From Gordionus sp. m RMFG-2023 (lineage: Eukaryota > Nematomorpha > Gordioida > Chordodea > Parachordodidae): a DNA stretch of 64,000 nt. Location of the stretch: positions 1,195,121 to 1,259,120 of the forward strand of contig NC_088779.1 of assembly GCF_954871325.1 (NCBI RefSeq), given 5' to 3'. A program made the position numbers and the translations under genes. The notes below the pieces were generated by a model. It made no database searches. It was not told the origin of the DNA and saw only the letters and a program-made list of their open reading frames with translations. Of this stretch, positions 11,591-26,500 are shown piece by piece (within the stretch, counting starts at the first letter, position 1; each line of letters begins with the position of its first letter).

Positions 11591-14500
11591 GTTTGAATAA
11601 CTAAATCATAAATTTAACTAATGGAATATTTTATAAGACTACTTCTTGTTTTATATAAAATTTGGAGGTTATATGTTATTATGATCACCATTTTATTAGT
11701 TACATATTTATGATATATTATCTTAGGCCTCAACTATATTATGCACCTCATTACAATGTGTAATATTCAAAATCAAGTAAATTATTCAACTGTGATATTG
11801 TTCAATTTAACTCAGCTAACTTTTTAGATTTATTATAAATTAGACCTTAATTACTTTTTAAGATTGTGTGATAATTATCAAACAATAATTACTAAATGTA
11901 TAATTATAAAATATATTGTTTAAGCATATCATCTTTGTATAATCAAGGCCATAACAGTGGGGTGAGGACATTTATAGGTCTAGCCCTTCCATATTAATAA
12001 CTCATCTCCCCAATTAATTATTGGACTGGCCTGATATTTTTAAAAAAAATTGAAAAACTTTTTTTTTATTTGTCTCAAAAGCCCTCTTGGAAATAAAAAT
12101 TAAAAGAAAAAAATATATTAGTGCCTTGTTCCCTGCAGGAATTTTAAAATATGTAATTTATTTGACAAATATCATATTTAAGGGATTTAAGCCTGTCCCA
12201 GCCCAAACCCAAAGTTATATTTTAAAAATAGATCTGATCCGGCTTGAAACCCATTCAGGTAGGGGCCAGGTCTTGGTTTGCAGATCTTTACGGTATGTAA
12301 TACATTTATTTTCGTGGATCCATTCTAGCTTGTATATTTATACATATCTCAACACATTTTTTTTTTAAATTTGGAAAATAATATCAAAACAAGAGGGGGA
12401 TTATATTAAATATAAGGAAGATTAATTTTATAATTTAAATTTTTCTTACTCTATATTGAAAAATATTTACTAATTAAAAGAAAAAGAACACATTTTTTAT
12501 TTTTATGTCTTTTCTGATTTATTATTTACCATTTAAAAATTTTGTAACTATTAAAGTTTTCAATTTGGATTTGGTATATATTTTTTTAAAAAAAACCTTG
12601 TTTTTTTAGATGACTTTATTAATTAAAATACAAAAAAAAATTATATGATTTATTATTTTATGCCTCTGTGTCTTAAATCAAATAGACACATCCCTGGTCC
12701 AAATTATTAAGAGTTTTAGCTTTGGTTCATTGAAATTTTGGAAAGATGCTTTAGAGTAGTTGACCATGATTTGGGCTCCAAACTGTTAAAAGCATCGATT
12801 TTTTTAAATCTTACTTCTAAAAACGAATTGTTTACCATTTTGAGAACAATATACATTTATAAAATTTGTGTATACTCATGTTTTGAGAGTTCCTGTAAAA
12901 TTTAAATTCTTAATTTGAAGAGAAGAATATGTTTCCAAAAAGCTATCTGGAAAAATTAAAAAGGATATAATTTATTTATTTATTTTTTTAAAAAAAATTA
13001 TAATTTAGATTTCTTAAAAATTATTATACCCAAAATAATAGATGTATGTCATCTAGCCTCTAGCTTCTATAAATAAAATTAAATATTTTTATTTTACATT
13101 AAAAAAATCAACATTAAAAGTGATAAATTTAGATATATTTAAAAAAAAATTCCAAAGTCCGACCCGACCCGGCCCGAATTTTTTTTAAATATTAGGCCCG
13201 GTCCAACTTGACCCGAAGCCCAATCGGGCTGGGAACGGGCCGGGCCTACTTTTACAGATCTACTATTTATATTCTATTTAAAACATATATCATTTTGTAC
13301 AATATTATTAAGAATAATAATATTTAAAAAAAAAATTATTAACATCTTTATTCATCGTATTCATTCTTATTGTTTTAAAATTTAAAAATTATTTTTTTTT
13401 TATAAATTATTAAAATTTTATTTATTTTTTTTAAGGTCAAGTAATAGGAAAATATTTTTATTCTAATTTTTTTTTTTTTTTATAAAAATTAAAATTATAT
13501 TATTTTTTTATCGAAATCGTTATGACATTGATACTGTTTTTTTAAGGTGTAAAAATAATTTACTGTTCATATAATACCTTCCAAAATTTCGAGTGCAGAC
13601 TCGGCCTGGCCTGGCCGTATTTTAATTTTTTTTAAAAAAAAATACTTGGGTCGGGTCGGGCATATAAAATCCGGAACCGATGGTGCCGGTCTATGATTTT
13701 ATATGTATATAATTTAAATCATAGACCTCTCAGACCCACTGGTCAAAATTTAAAACAAAAAATAATCCGGTTTTTTATGGTCGGGTATAATACGAAGTCA
13801 TCCCGGGTTTGAAAAATTAGGCTCGATGCAGATCGCTAATTTATATACCGGTTTATATAGCTATTATATTATTTTTTTAACCATATTGCTAGTGTTGTTA
13901 AAGGGCAGCTAACTCAATATTTCATCCAGAAAGATCTTACGCCAGCCTGAAGATTTTGCTCATAGAAGGAACAAAGGTCTAGGCATACATTAACGATATC
14001 TCGAGGCTTAAAATTGGCTCAAAATGAACCGTTTAACAACACTACTTATTGCTCTTAATTATTCATATTATTTTCAATATTTTTTTTTGTTTGTGTTCGA
14101 AATTATCGTATCTTCAAATATAATGATTAGTTCTAAAAGAAAATACTCCAAGAAAATTATAACCCCCGCCCTCCTTCCTCCTTAGAAAATTCCTAGCTTG
14201 CCTGACCTGACAAAAATGATAAATCTTTACTTATTCTTGCTGCTCTCTAGAGGTTCCAAAATTATAAACTTAAACTCGGAAATCATTGTGGTACCCTGCG
14301 CCTCTAGCGATTAATTTTATTATTCGTTGCATTATATGATAAATAATTCTTGTATCTCTCTCTCTCTCTACCAGGCGTAGCTAGGTTTTTCTTAGAGGGG
14401 GTCTATGCATATAAAAGCCTTCGGCCGGGTTTATCTTACAAATCATAACCATATCTTCTATAATATATATTAAATATATTTTTTTAAATGCATCAATAAT

Positions 14501-17500
14501 ATGTTATTATAATTTAGTAGATTATTCTCAATGACTTTATAATAATACTGTCCAGAATAATTTCAATAGTAATATAATATCCTTCCACAAACATCGAAAC
14601 AAGAAAAATATAAATACTAATGGTATTTATTTAATATAAAGTCACTTTTAAGTCTTTTGAACGTATAATCTAGAAAAAAAAATTTGCTCTGGAAGGGGTC
14701 CAAACCCTAAAAACACCCCCGTAGCTACGCCACTGCTCTCTACTAACACGATTGTTTGGTGTTCTTAAGAAGAATATTTTTATAAAAAAAGCATGGGAAA
14801 AAAATATAGTTATATCTTAGGTTCACATCTGGATCGGTCATCTAGAAACTTTTACAATTATCGGGCATGGTACAGGACAGTAATTCCGAACTGCGCAGCT
14901 GTTCACGAAGAAATTCCGATCCGCCAATCGGTCCCCACGGCGCCGCATCCACTTTTTTTTAAAAAAATCATAAACATTGATTTATTTAAAAAAGACAATC
15001 CTTAAAACAAAATAATATACACTTTTCGGCTTAATGACGGTCTATAAATGTTGGATATTGTAACCTAATTAATCATTTAATTTATATATATATTTTTATA
15101 TATTTACATAACTTTTTATTCTTTTTGGCAGAATATGAATGCAAATAATTATTTTTTTAATTAAATCTATTTCCTATTACCAATAAATTATAAAAAATTC
15201 ATAAACAAAACATGATGCCTAGGAAATTTTAAAAAAATAAAAATCGTTATTTTGGACATAACCTTATATATATATATATAATGAGTTAGCTAGAGGCACG
15301 GTGGGGTTTTATCTCCCGCTTTTACGACCGTTCATTTACCGTTAACTACTGTTTAAAAAATTGAAAAACGAGCGGAATGGCACGTTTAGGCTAAATTTAA
15401 ATTGCCATAGGGTGTATTTCTTTATTTTTTTTAAAAAATAATAATTAATGTCATGTGCTTCTTCCTTGCATTCATTTTACCTCTGCCTTATATTTTAACT
15501 TTAGGGCTAGAGGTCCTTGGCAAACTTTTGAAATTTTTATAGAAAAAAATTCTCCTGCCTAAGGCAACATTTCCTTGCAAATCGGGAGGCTTAGGACTTA
15601 GATCTGCTGAAACTATTGCCTTAGTTTCTTTCATATCCTATCTTCTACAATGAAACATATCATTTCAACTTAAAATGAATAGTTTGATGCCGAAGCCTTT
15701 GCTGGACCATCAATGCATTGCCAAATACAGCTCAACCAGAGTCATCAAAGCAAAAATACTGGGATCTAGCATTGCCTTCACTTACTTCAACTTGAGCGAT
15801 GATTACCAATACAAATCCCTCCTCAGGACGCTTAATATTAACAACTCCGGCCATGAATAGCCTTGATTCCTACCCCAATATCTTAAATAATCCAACTAAT
15901 AGACGACGACTCTTTTCGTTATGCAATCAGTTTGCGCCTGGACGTACCATTTTTAAACCAGTACACTTGCGACAAATGTAATCAAGTCGCAGATTGTTTT
16001 GGACGTCATGCGCTCCATTGTAAATTCGTGTCAAAAATTAATCGACGCGACAAAATAAACACACTTTTTGCTACATTTCTCAATAAGAAAAATCTCCCGT
16101 GCTTTCTTGAACCCGTGTTCTGCATAGATAAAAAAAACGCCACGACCGCCAAAACTATTGTTACCTTTGTATCAGGCAAACCCCTGGTCTGGGATTTTAC
16201 TTGCCTTAGACCTCCCTTGCCCCTTTTCTAATAATATGCATGTCCCTCTTGTCGGGACCGAATCATTAAAATGTCAGGAATATTCCTAACCTGATGATTG
16301 ATCCACTCCCTTTTGGGGCAAAAACCGCCTTGAATCTTTTTAAAAAACCGTTTTTGAAATCCATAAAGCTACAAACTAAACCAAATATTGCTATCACAAA
16401 TAATTCTGTCCAATTATTTAAATGTTTAAAAAAAATTCTTGACCTGAATCACATTAACTTAACCTTCTCCTTAAATAAATTTTTAAAAAAAATTTTGATT
16501 TAAAATAATACTTGATATTTTTTTTATGTTTTTTTAAAAAATATTTTCATGTTTTTTATGTTTTTTTTAAAAAAATTTAATATATTTTTTTCTTTTTTTT
16601 CTAAATTATTTATCATATTCTTTTAGTTTAAATTTATTTTTTTAAAAATAAAATAAATTGATTTGAAAACTGAAAAATTAGAAAATTAAAAAGAATTAAA
16701 AGCCAACGATTATTAGTAAAGTTACCAAATCGATAACCTTTATAAGGAAAAAAAAAATTTCTTTCCAACGACTGTTCATTTGTCGCAAATATTTTGTCAC
16801 TTATTTATATACTTTTTATAATAGGGAATTTAATAAAAACAAAAATTATTATTTTATTTGTCCAAATTATAAAAACTATATTATTATTACGTCGAATAAT
16901 ATCCTTAACAAGAGCTCGTCGGTTTAGATTTAGAGTGTTCCACTCGACATTTTCAAAATTTTTGAGTTACAAGTTGGATAATAACTTATTTATATCCCCA
17001 ATATATATAAAAATAAAAACTAAAAAAAAATATTAATTTTTGCAAAAGTTAAAGCTTCCGTCAAAATTGATTCAATAAACTTTTTTCCTTATATTTGAAT
17101 TTTAAAACTTTAAATGTTGATTTTCTCATTTTTGAACATTTGCGCAAGTGGAGCATTCCAATTCTAGAACCGACCAACTATATGATTGGCACTTGGGCGA
17201 ACGGGGTAAAAAAAATACTTTTTCAAGGATGACTTATAGTGTCTGGGGCGAGTTGGCTCAAAAATTGAATGATCTGGCATTTCCAGAAATCATGGGTGGG
17301 CAGCTTATTTTTTTTTCCTTCAAAAAACATGGACGGCTCAACGCCAGCTTCCCGGAAGAGGATTGGATTACTTCCGAGAATATGCCCCAAAAAATTAAGG
17401 GCAAGGAGCTTATACGAGGGTAAGAACCTGTGGAAGTCTTATTCAAATACACTGAGAGCGGACCGTCGTATATTTATTGCGGGTGAGGGTAGAGAATAGA

Positions 17501-20500
17501 TGCGGATTATAAGGGGAAAATAGGAAGCAAAAAACTCAAAATTTTTAAATCCTTCAACCTTAAAATTCTCTTTTCACCAGCTAAATTAAAATATCACTAT
17601 ACCTGGCACTTCCCCCCGATAGACAGCTGGCGGCTAATCCCAAAATCAATGATGCACATTGATCATCTCCAGACTTTGAGCCTCAATTTTGCAACCTATA
17701 CCCTGGAGATCAGAATGGCAAGTTATCGCCGATATTAACTTATTATTATCGCTTAAAGCGTATCTTAACGAATTGGCTCCTAGAAAACCGTTATTTTGTA
17801 TTGGCTTACACACCTCGATAGTTTATTTATTGAATCACTATATTTTTTTAACCCTCTAAAAAATATCGGCTAAACCCAAGTTTTTTAGCCCGAAAACTCA
17901 GCATTTTGGTATAGAGGTTTTTCTTGGAAGAAACTACTATAAATTAGGACGCCTCCATGTTTATCGGATTTTCTCCGACAAGCGCCTGGCCAATTACCCA
18001 ACTATAGAGTAGCAACTGAGAGCCATTTATTCTTTATGGATTCTTAAAATGGCTCCCCCCCCCATCTCTTTCGAAAAATTCTTGTCCCTAATCTTTCACG
18101 TAAACATATTTGCGAATTATATATTTTTTTTTAAATATAATTCATCGTGAAATATTTTTTATTTAAAAAAAAAAATGTTACCCGAACAAATTTTCGCATT
18201 TAATTATTTTCAATCGACAGATGAATTTAAAAATGAAAAGATATATTACATAAAAATCCCCCTTTTTTTTTTATAATATAATATAATAAATAAAATAATA
18301 TTAAATCTTTGTAATTTATGACATTTTTTTAAAAAAAATATAAAAAGAAAGAAAAAAATATGAAAAGAAAGAAAGAATGGCTTTGTTTTTTTTATCTCGC
18401 CACGGCTCGTTTCGAGCCTATAAAAAAATATTGCTTAAGTCTCGAGATTTTGATAACAAGATTTCGTTGATTGATGTCCAAAACCTTTCAGCGTATCTAT
18501 GGGCGGCAAGATATCCAGGGATTGCGTAATATTTTGGGGTGAAATTATCGGGCTAGTCGTTTTTTTTAAAATGGCGACCTTTCCTTTTTTCATTCGAATC
18601 AATCCGCGTTTCTTAAGGAGAGGGGACGAGGGGGGAAGGCTAATCATATCCTTTTTGGCCTCATAATATCAATACATAATATTGTATTTTTTACAATGAC
18701 ATATAATAATAACTAGACAGACGATGCATTCATTAAAAGTGTACATCGAATGAAAACAGCTGAGGACGCCATTTTGATTACCCGGGCCAATTTATTCCCA
18801 TGTCCGACACAAACTTCATTAAAGAAATTGCCAGATCATCTAGATAATAAGGAAAGCAAGTTATCAATTTAATAGTAGTTTTTAACATGAGAATAATTAC
18901 CTATATCGGTTACTAAAAATGGCCGGTCCAGCTGATTTGCATTCAACGACGCCTTCAAATGCAATGCGTCGTCAGTCTCGGTATTAATATATGTCATTGA
19001 TTCTCTATCGAGAATAATATCTTACCTTAAGTTTTTTAACCTGATAGATCCCTAAATGTACCCGGGACAAAACATTTTTTTTTATTCATCATTTTGGTAA
19101 GAGATTGAAAAAAAATATATATAACTTTTTTTTTTGTGGAGATATATTTTGCCCAAAACTTTGATCTTGAAAATCTTTGAAGATCACAAAAATTTGAAAA
19201 ATCTTACGAAACAAGATTTGGAATTTTGATCCGAAAACATGTCGGACCATTCTCTAGAAAAATCTTCAGAGATTTAAGATTTCTGCATTTCAAAAAAAAA
19301 ATCATCTCTAACTGTATTATTATATACGATACTATATTATTACAATATGGAGGGGGAAGGGGTGGGGGTGGAGTCCAATTTTATTATCCCCCCCCCCTTT
19401 TTGTTTTTTTTAATGATTTTTTGTTTTTTTTAATGATTTTTTGTTTATTTTGTTGACATAACAAAAAAAATAATAATGATATCCATCTTAACAATCACAA
19501 TAAATTTAATTTTTGGGGGTGCTGGCTGAATACGACTTGTTCGCTTCGCAGCTGATTTCCGTTAACGTTCCTTTCCTTATAAACGATATCCGGGATAGGA
19601 ATCAACTGAACATCTTGGCCTTTATGGCTTTGATCACCTTTTTTTTTTGATTATTCATTTGATGTTTCTCAGCTCTAATTCTCACATTAGGATTCGAAAA
19701 TTTATTGCAATTTTTAAATCATCACTAAGGCCATCTGTTATGACTGGAGGATGTTCTAGCATATAATATATGTAACGTTGTAAGATAACCTATCCCATGA
19801 ATCTCAAACAATAATTAAGGCTAATTCAAAAGTTCACGGCAACGCTGATCTAAAATCATGGGATTTGGGATATTCTAAATTCCTCGCGGTATTCCGGAAA
19901 AAAATGTGCGGCATATCGCTGCTTTATTATTATAAGGTTCTAACTCCACCCTTGTTTCAAAATTCGGTTAGGGTCTAAATATTATTCTAAAGACTCCTCC
20001 ACCCCCGTTACATTTTTTTTAAAAAAAACTGCGAATATTAATAAGGGTTCTAGTCTGTTTGACCAATCATAAATTTATTTTTTTCTATCACGTGATAATG
20101 TAACATATGATTAATATTTTTTTTAGGTACTACGTGGACCGAGGAAATCGTCTCTATCCTTTACAACAACGGGAATCTGGAGAAGATAAAATCGAAAAAT
20201 TTGATAGATCGCGTCATCCACTTGGAAGTGGGCCGGCCCCTATTCCCTTTGACCTTCCTCAACAACCTTAAGTCTCCTAGGCTCCTGGCTACGCACTTGC
20301 CTTTCCATCTGTTGCCGGCGCAAGTCAGGGACCTTAAATGCAAAGTTCAATAATTAACCATTCATTCATTTAATCTGTAGTGGGAGTGGGAGTGGTGGTA
20401 ATGATGATATATCTGGCTAACTTTTTCCTTACTCTAATCTCTTCGGAGGTTGGGTTTTTTTTAAGAAAATAAACTGTCCCGTCAGGGATCGAACTTGGTC

Positions 20501-23500
20501 CCATCAATATTGGAATCATTATTTTAAATTCTGTATTTATTTATTTTAATTTTTTAGTAAAATCTTTAATTGAATGACAATCATTTAGCCTAAAAATAGC
20601 ACTTTTATTTACCTGCACCTCTTAGTATGTATACAAAATTTCACTCAAATCCTTTTTTTGAAACGATTTGACATGTGGATTGATTCGTATAATATACTTA
20701 TACCTAGACTGAAGCTTCATTCATTTAAATAGGTAATCAATACAAATCAACGGGAAATCTAAATGCTCTGTTATCAGCTGATTCAATTGATTTGCACATC
20801 TAAATGAATGATGAACCTGCAGTTTGAGTATCATTAATATAAAAGGATATATATCAGCAACTATTGAAATAAAGAGAAAATTTACCCGTCAAAAAAAAAA
20901 TTTACGACGTTATCCAATATTAACACATTTTTAAAATTAACCAATGACCTCTGATCTTACTACTCATATTTTTAGAAGGTCTTATTTAATAGAGGATTCC
21001 CAGAATTCAAATGGCTTTCCTGGAAATTCGGCTCATTTCCCTGTCCTTTACATTTCTAACTAGTAAAAATGCGCCGAGGACCATTCAAAGGGTTGCATTG
21101 ATTGGCTAGTCTTACTTTTTCGCAACCTTTCCTTCCTTCATATGTCTACTTTGTGAAAAAAACCCCGCTAAGGTGACATAATCATGTATATGCACGCGCA
21201 TGCGCGATCATTTTACTTAATTTGATTTTAAGAAAAATTGGAAAGCGGAAGTTTTTTTTTTATTTTATATTTACAAATATAGAAATAAGAAAAGAAGAAG
21301 AAAAAACTTATTACGAGAAATTATGTAACCATATTTTATACCTCGAAGTTGGGACGTTTAATTTGTATTTGGAGCTTTTCTATTCTTCTCAATCTTATTC
21401 TTTATTTATTTATTCTTTTCTATTCTATTATTCATTTATTTATTTATTTTTTTTAAATTCTATTTTTTATGTTAAAATTCATATACAAATATGATAAAAT
21501 ATTATTATTTAAAAATTAACATTATGATATAGATAATATAATTAAATATGTCATATATCAGTTTCAAATGGCGAGGTCGGGCCATGATGTTTTAAATATT
21601 TGATAATTAGATCTAATTATAGATGCGACGATTTTCTGCTTGAGTTTGTAAAATGGAGAAAAGTATGATTTTTTTATATAGATTTGGATATTATTTTGAA
21701 TAGATCTAAAGCCGCTTGTCCAAAAGAGCAGGTTGATGTAGCTGCTATGGGAACAAAGTGGTTATCACACATTAGGTGTGAGTATTTTATATTTTTTAGA
21801 GATTCGGCTCTGTTAAGGGGATCATGGGAATTATTAGATGGAGCCATGGGATCAATGCAGGTAAACCCATGAAAAAAGGTAACGACGGTTTTGCCGTAGG
21901 GTCTAAAATACAGGGAAAATTGGCTTTATTCAAAAAAGAAGCTATTATTGCATTTATTTTATCATGTCGGCTGATTTTTGGTATAAATTTACAGTGGAAA
22001 CCGTGTCTCCCATACGCGTCTGCCGAGTGATGGCATTTAATGCAAATATAATGGTTTAGGAAAAGTACGCCCAAGCGTAAATTGATTGCATAACGGAAAG
22101 CGTCGTCATCTATTAGCTGGTTATTTAAAATGCTGGGATATGAATCTAACCATTCATGGCCAAAATTGAAATTAAGAGATCTTAGGAGGGATTTATATTG
22201 GTGATCATCGCTCAAGTTGAGGTAAGTAAGCTAAGGAACGAGATACCAATCCTTGATCCCAATCTTTTTGTCTCGTTGAATCTGGTGGGGCTATGTTTGC
22301 TAAGACATTAATATTCCAGCAACGTAAGGCTTCATCTAATAAATTATCTTTATCGATGGTAATAATTTGCGAGATAATATTTTTTACTGATAAGGTTGAT
22401 GGGATGAAGGAAACAAGGGCTATACTTAATGCCTATCTTAGGCATAGTCCTCCGGATTTACAAGGGAGAGTTGCTTGAAGCCATGAGTTAGAATCGAGTT
22501 TGATGTTTAATAACTCTGTCATCATTTGTAGTATCTTTTGTTCATATTCTTTTAAAAGAATTTCGAAAGAGAAGGCACCAGAAGTTTTTAAACAATACTG
22601 GATTTGTGGTATTAAAAGGTTGTTGTAGTTTATAACTATTTTCCTGGTAGCATCATTTTTTATTTTAGATTGTTTTTATTTGGGACCATTTCTTCAATCC
22701 AGAATCGTCCAGATATAATCAACAAACACTTTGATGAACTTAATTTATCCTTAAATATAAATAAATGCGAAATTTATCCTTCTCCTCCTCCAACAGACAC
22801 CATATTAGATAACTTTAGACGGACACCCTTACAAGATTTCAGTATATTAGTAGAAGCCCCATTGGGAGGTGCAGAGGGGAGTTTTTAATTTTTTAAATAA
22901 TCACCTTCAATCTATTCATTTATTTTCTATTCCTTATTTTATTTTAATCATTTCTTTATTTTATTTTTCTTCATTTATTTTCTATTCTTCATTTATTTTT
23001 ATTCAATTCTTTTCTATTTATTTTATTCTTATTTTTATTTTCCTTCATAAATTTTCGTGATAATTTATTCTAATATTTTTAAAATTGAATATAAAACAAA
23101 AAAATATGTATAAAGATATTTTAGCTATAGGGCAAAAAAAAATATGTAAAATACAACTTATAATATTATTTTTTAATTTTATCAAATTCATCTTAAAATT
23201 TTAAAAATAAAATCTGAGACAAAATTTTATGTAGCGAAATGTAACAAAAAAAAATCCCCCCAAAAAATTAATCCACTAGGTTATTTCCGGTTTTTTAATT
23301 TTTTTGACATAAGGGGCGGGTCTATTAATAGAGTCAAAAACATTTTTAGTGCATGTCGTGATAGTTTTTACCCTGTCCGGTCCAATTCTTGCCCGAAAAA
23401 TGTTTCAGCTCGGTCAGCTGGCCGGGGCCGTTTCGACCTCTATAACAAATGGAATCATTTTGACGTTGGATTCGCAAGCCAAAATAGGACAACTTATTTT

Positions 23501-26500
23501 GTAAGCGTATCAGTACGCGCAATTTGAGCCTTTCATAACGCTGCTTCGCCAACGCAAAATGATGCGCTTCAAATGTCAATCAAATTAGTGCTTGAAGTAT
23601 AGAAACCATTTTCAAAATCGGATGAGAAAATTTATAGTAAACGTGTTTTGTTCAAGCGGTGCGGTATTTAACGCGTTGCGTTATTTACAAAATCAAGCCA
23701 ATAGATAGATATAATTTACAAATATGAGAGCCAAATGAATATGTTTATGACATAATTTTAAAAACATGTTGCTAATATTTCAGATCTGCGGAGAATCAGC
23801 TGTAATTTCTATAGCGGGTCGGGTTTAAAACCGTCGAAAATTAAAAAACTGGTCCTGGTCGATATTTAAATTTTAAAAAAAATTATAACCAATTAAATCA
23901 GTGGAAAAATATTCGAAATTCTTATAATTGGCGCCTTTATTATTTTATTTATTGCTCATATTTTGATTTCCTCCCTTTCAAATAATTTTCCAAAATGCCG
24001 CCGAAAGAATTCAAAATGGCGGAATTTTATAAAATTAAAATCTGGGCCGTAAAATGATCAAAAATAAAAACTGGAACTGGTTCGGGCTTAAAAGTGAATT
24101 CTTTTTCTGGCGCATAAAATTTAGATCCTCTGCAGATATCTTGTAAAGAGCGATTACGTATTTATTTGAAGGGAACAATTTTTGATATTTATTAGACCCT
24201 AACAGACAGATCTTAAACCTATCTTTAGAACTTTCAATGTATTACTTAGTAAAGGATGTTACTAAGAGTGAGAAATTCAAAATGGTTAACTAACTGACAA
24301 ATCCCAAAATGATATATCACAGGTCAAGATCTCGAAGAAAATGGCAGATAATAAATATAAAGAAAATGTCGACCAGTCCTTCCCCCCTCCCTATATTGTA
24401 TTTACTAACCCCGTGACACACATGACGAACCTTTTCTGGAATCGATTAGCCATTTTATTTTTAATTATGGATATATATCACAATAATACATATGTATATA
24501 TATATATATATAGACTTCGTAATATTTTAAAATCTGTATCAGGCGATCAACGTCAATCATTAACAATTTTAGTTAGCATGAGTTATTTTTTGGCGTTGTT
24601 AAACTACTCAACTTACTCAGCCGTTTAACAACACTACTAATTATTACGTATAAACCTATACTCACCCCCCTAACTCTCAAAAAATGGCCGATCACGTAAT
24701 GTTTAGACCTTCGAATTACAAGTAGGCCCCTTGCCCTCAAAATGGTGGATGGCCCATTTATACATCAAACTAAAAATACGCGTTATTGATAAACAAAACC
24801 TAATAATAAATATTCTGGCGCGGAAATTAATGGTCGTGTAGTAATGACTATTATTAAATTTAATTTTTTTACTTTTAAAAAACTAAAGCTAATAAATTAT
24901 TGATGTTCAATTAGAATTCACTTAAATTTTTATTAATTTTATTCAGTCTGGAAACAAGTTGCATATTTTTTTTCAAAAAAAATTCAATAATTGATAAGTA
25001 AGAATAGATGGAGCTGGCCTAGACAGTTTTGCCATTTTTTTTTGTATCGATTTTTTTGCTACGATATTTCCGGTATCTTGAAATGAATTACGCAATCGAT
25101 TTAAATCAAATTATAAAAATTTAAGGCTTTCCGCCATTCCTTCTCTTCTCTTCTATTCTTTTTTTTTACTTTACTTATCGTGACCGATTATCTACTTAGA
25201 ATTTAAACTATCCAAATACAAACAAACAGTTTCTGAATCTAGCAGCAGAAGTTAGAGTTTTTTTAGAAATCCGAATCTGGTAGCGGAAGTTAGGGTCTTT
25301 AGAAATCCGAATCTGTCAGTAGAAGTTGGGGTCTTTAGCAATTTACGTCTCTTAGCAGAAGTAAATTAGGCGCGGGAGTTTAGTTTCTGATAAAAATATA
25401 GAGATTTTTTGAATCCAATCTTTAACAGATTCGCCCTAATGAGGAATAATTTGGAAAAAAATATTCAGGGTTCAAAATCCCTTGAGGATTTATTTTTTTT
25501 GAGAAGCATTTCAAACTATGACTTTTATTTGTTACATTTTAATTTAAATATTATAAGATGTGATGGCGGGAAAGATTTTGTACAAAAAATTTTAGCGGAC
25601 CTAGGTCGGGTTTTTCGTAAAACTTTAACTGACCGCGAAAATTCTTAACGGGTCGGGAGTTACCGACTTTTAATCGAGATTATATCGATTGACAAAAATA
25701 ATCTTCAGCGGCCGGGACATTATTTAGTAGATGAAAATATTATTTTTATTAAAAACGGTATAATTAATGTCAGGAGAGGAGCCAGAAAGAATTCCGATAT
25801 TCAAATCGATCATTATCGGATTTATCCTATTGGCCAGGCTAGCGGATCGATTTATTCATAACTTATATCAAAACGATCTTGTTATTTGAGCGGAAATGGC
25901 ATTCATTTCCTACTGCCCACCGTTGTTAAAGAGGGAACTGCCATATAGTCGCGTTTGCTAGAGGTAGTTCTATAAAGACCAAATAAAAAAAAATCAGGTT
26001 CTTATCTCATTTGAATTTATATATAACTTATTCGATAGAAAATTATCGGTGGTATGAACACTTATTTTCTATGTTGCGAATCTAGAGGAAAAATGGCACT
26101 TCTGGAAAGATTTTATTCTTCTGCAAAACCAAGATCAGGAGTCCAATAAAAAATATTCTTGCCGTGATTCCTGCTTATCAAAGAAAAAAGCTGAAAAAAT
26201 TGGGTTATATATTTTTGGTTCCATAATGTATCAAAGTTGAACAAGCTTCATTTTTTAAAATTGAAAGAGTGTTTGCTCATCAAAATATAATTGGATATTG
26301 TTGTGATTGACGTTGGAATGTTGAGAGCTGTCAATCAAAATTATTATACTTTTTTTTTGTATATATCGTAATATTGTAATCGAGTATTCTGTAATTTTGA
26401 AAGATTAACATATAATAAACAATCAAATAAATACGGATCGCAACAGATATATAATTAGGTCTACCATGAAAATTATATTTTGCTTAGAACTTTGCTGTTA

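Larger units (their letters stand above)
11591..20126 (+). other. SULT intron 1 (8.5 kb)
   Basis: Holds CCCGA-rich repeats (about 12185-13860), a TA-flanked MITE (13892-14042), a hAT MITE (14372-14735), a retroelement fragment (15545-16503), unassigned GC-richer patches (17148-18060 and 19519-19650), and several T-run/A-run words. No SULT exon is missing inside it. Confidence 0.8.

Noticed and set aside
21222-21494. 90-codon plus-strand frame
   Set aside because: Phe/Tyr/Leu-rich translation of T-rich sequence, with no conserved motif.
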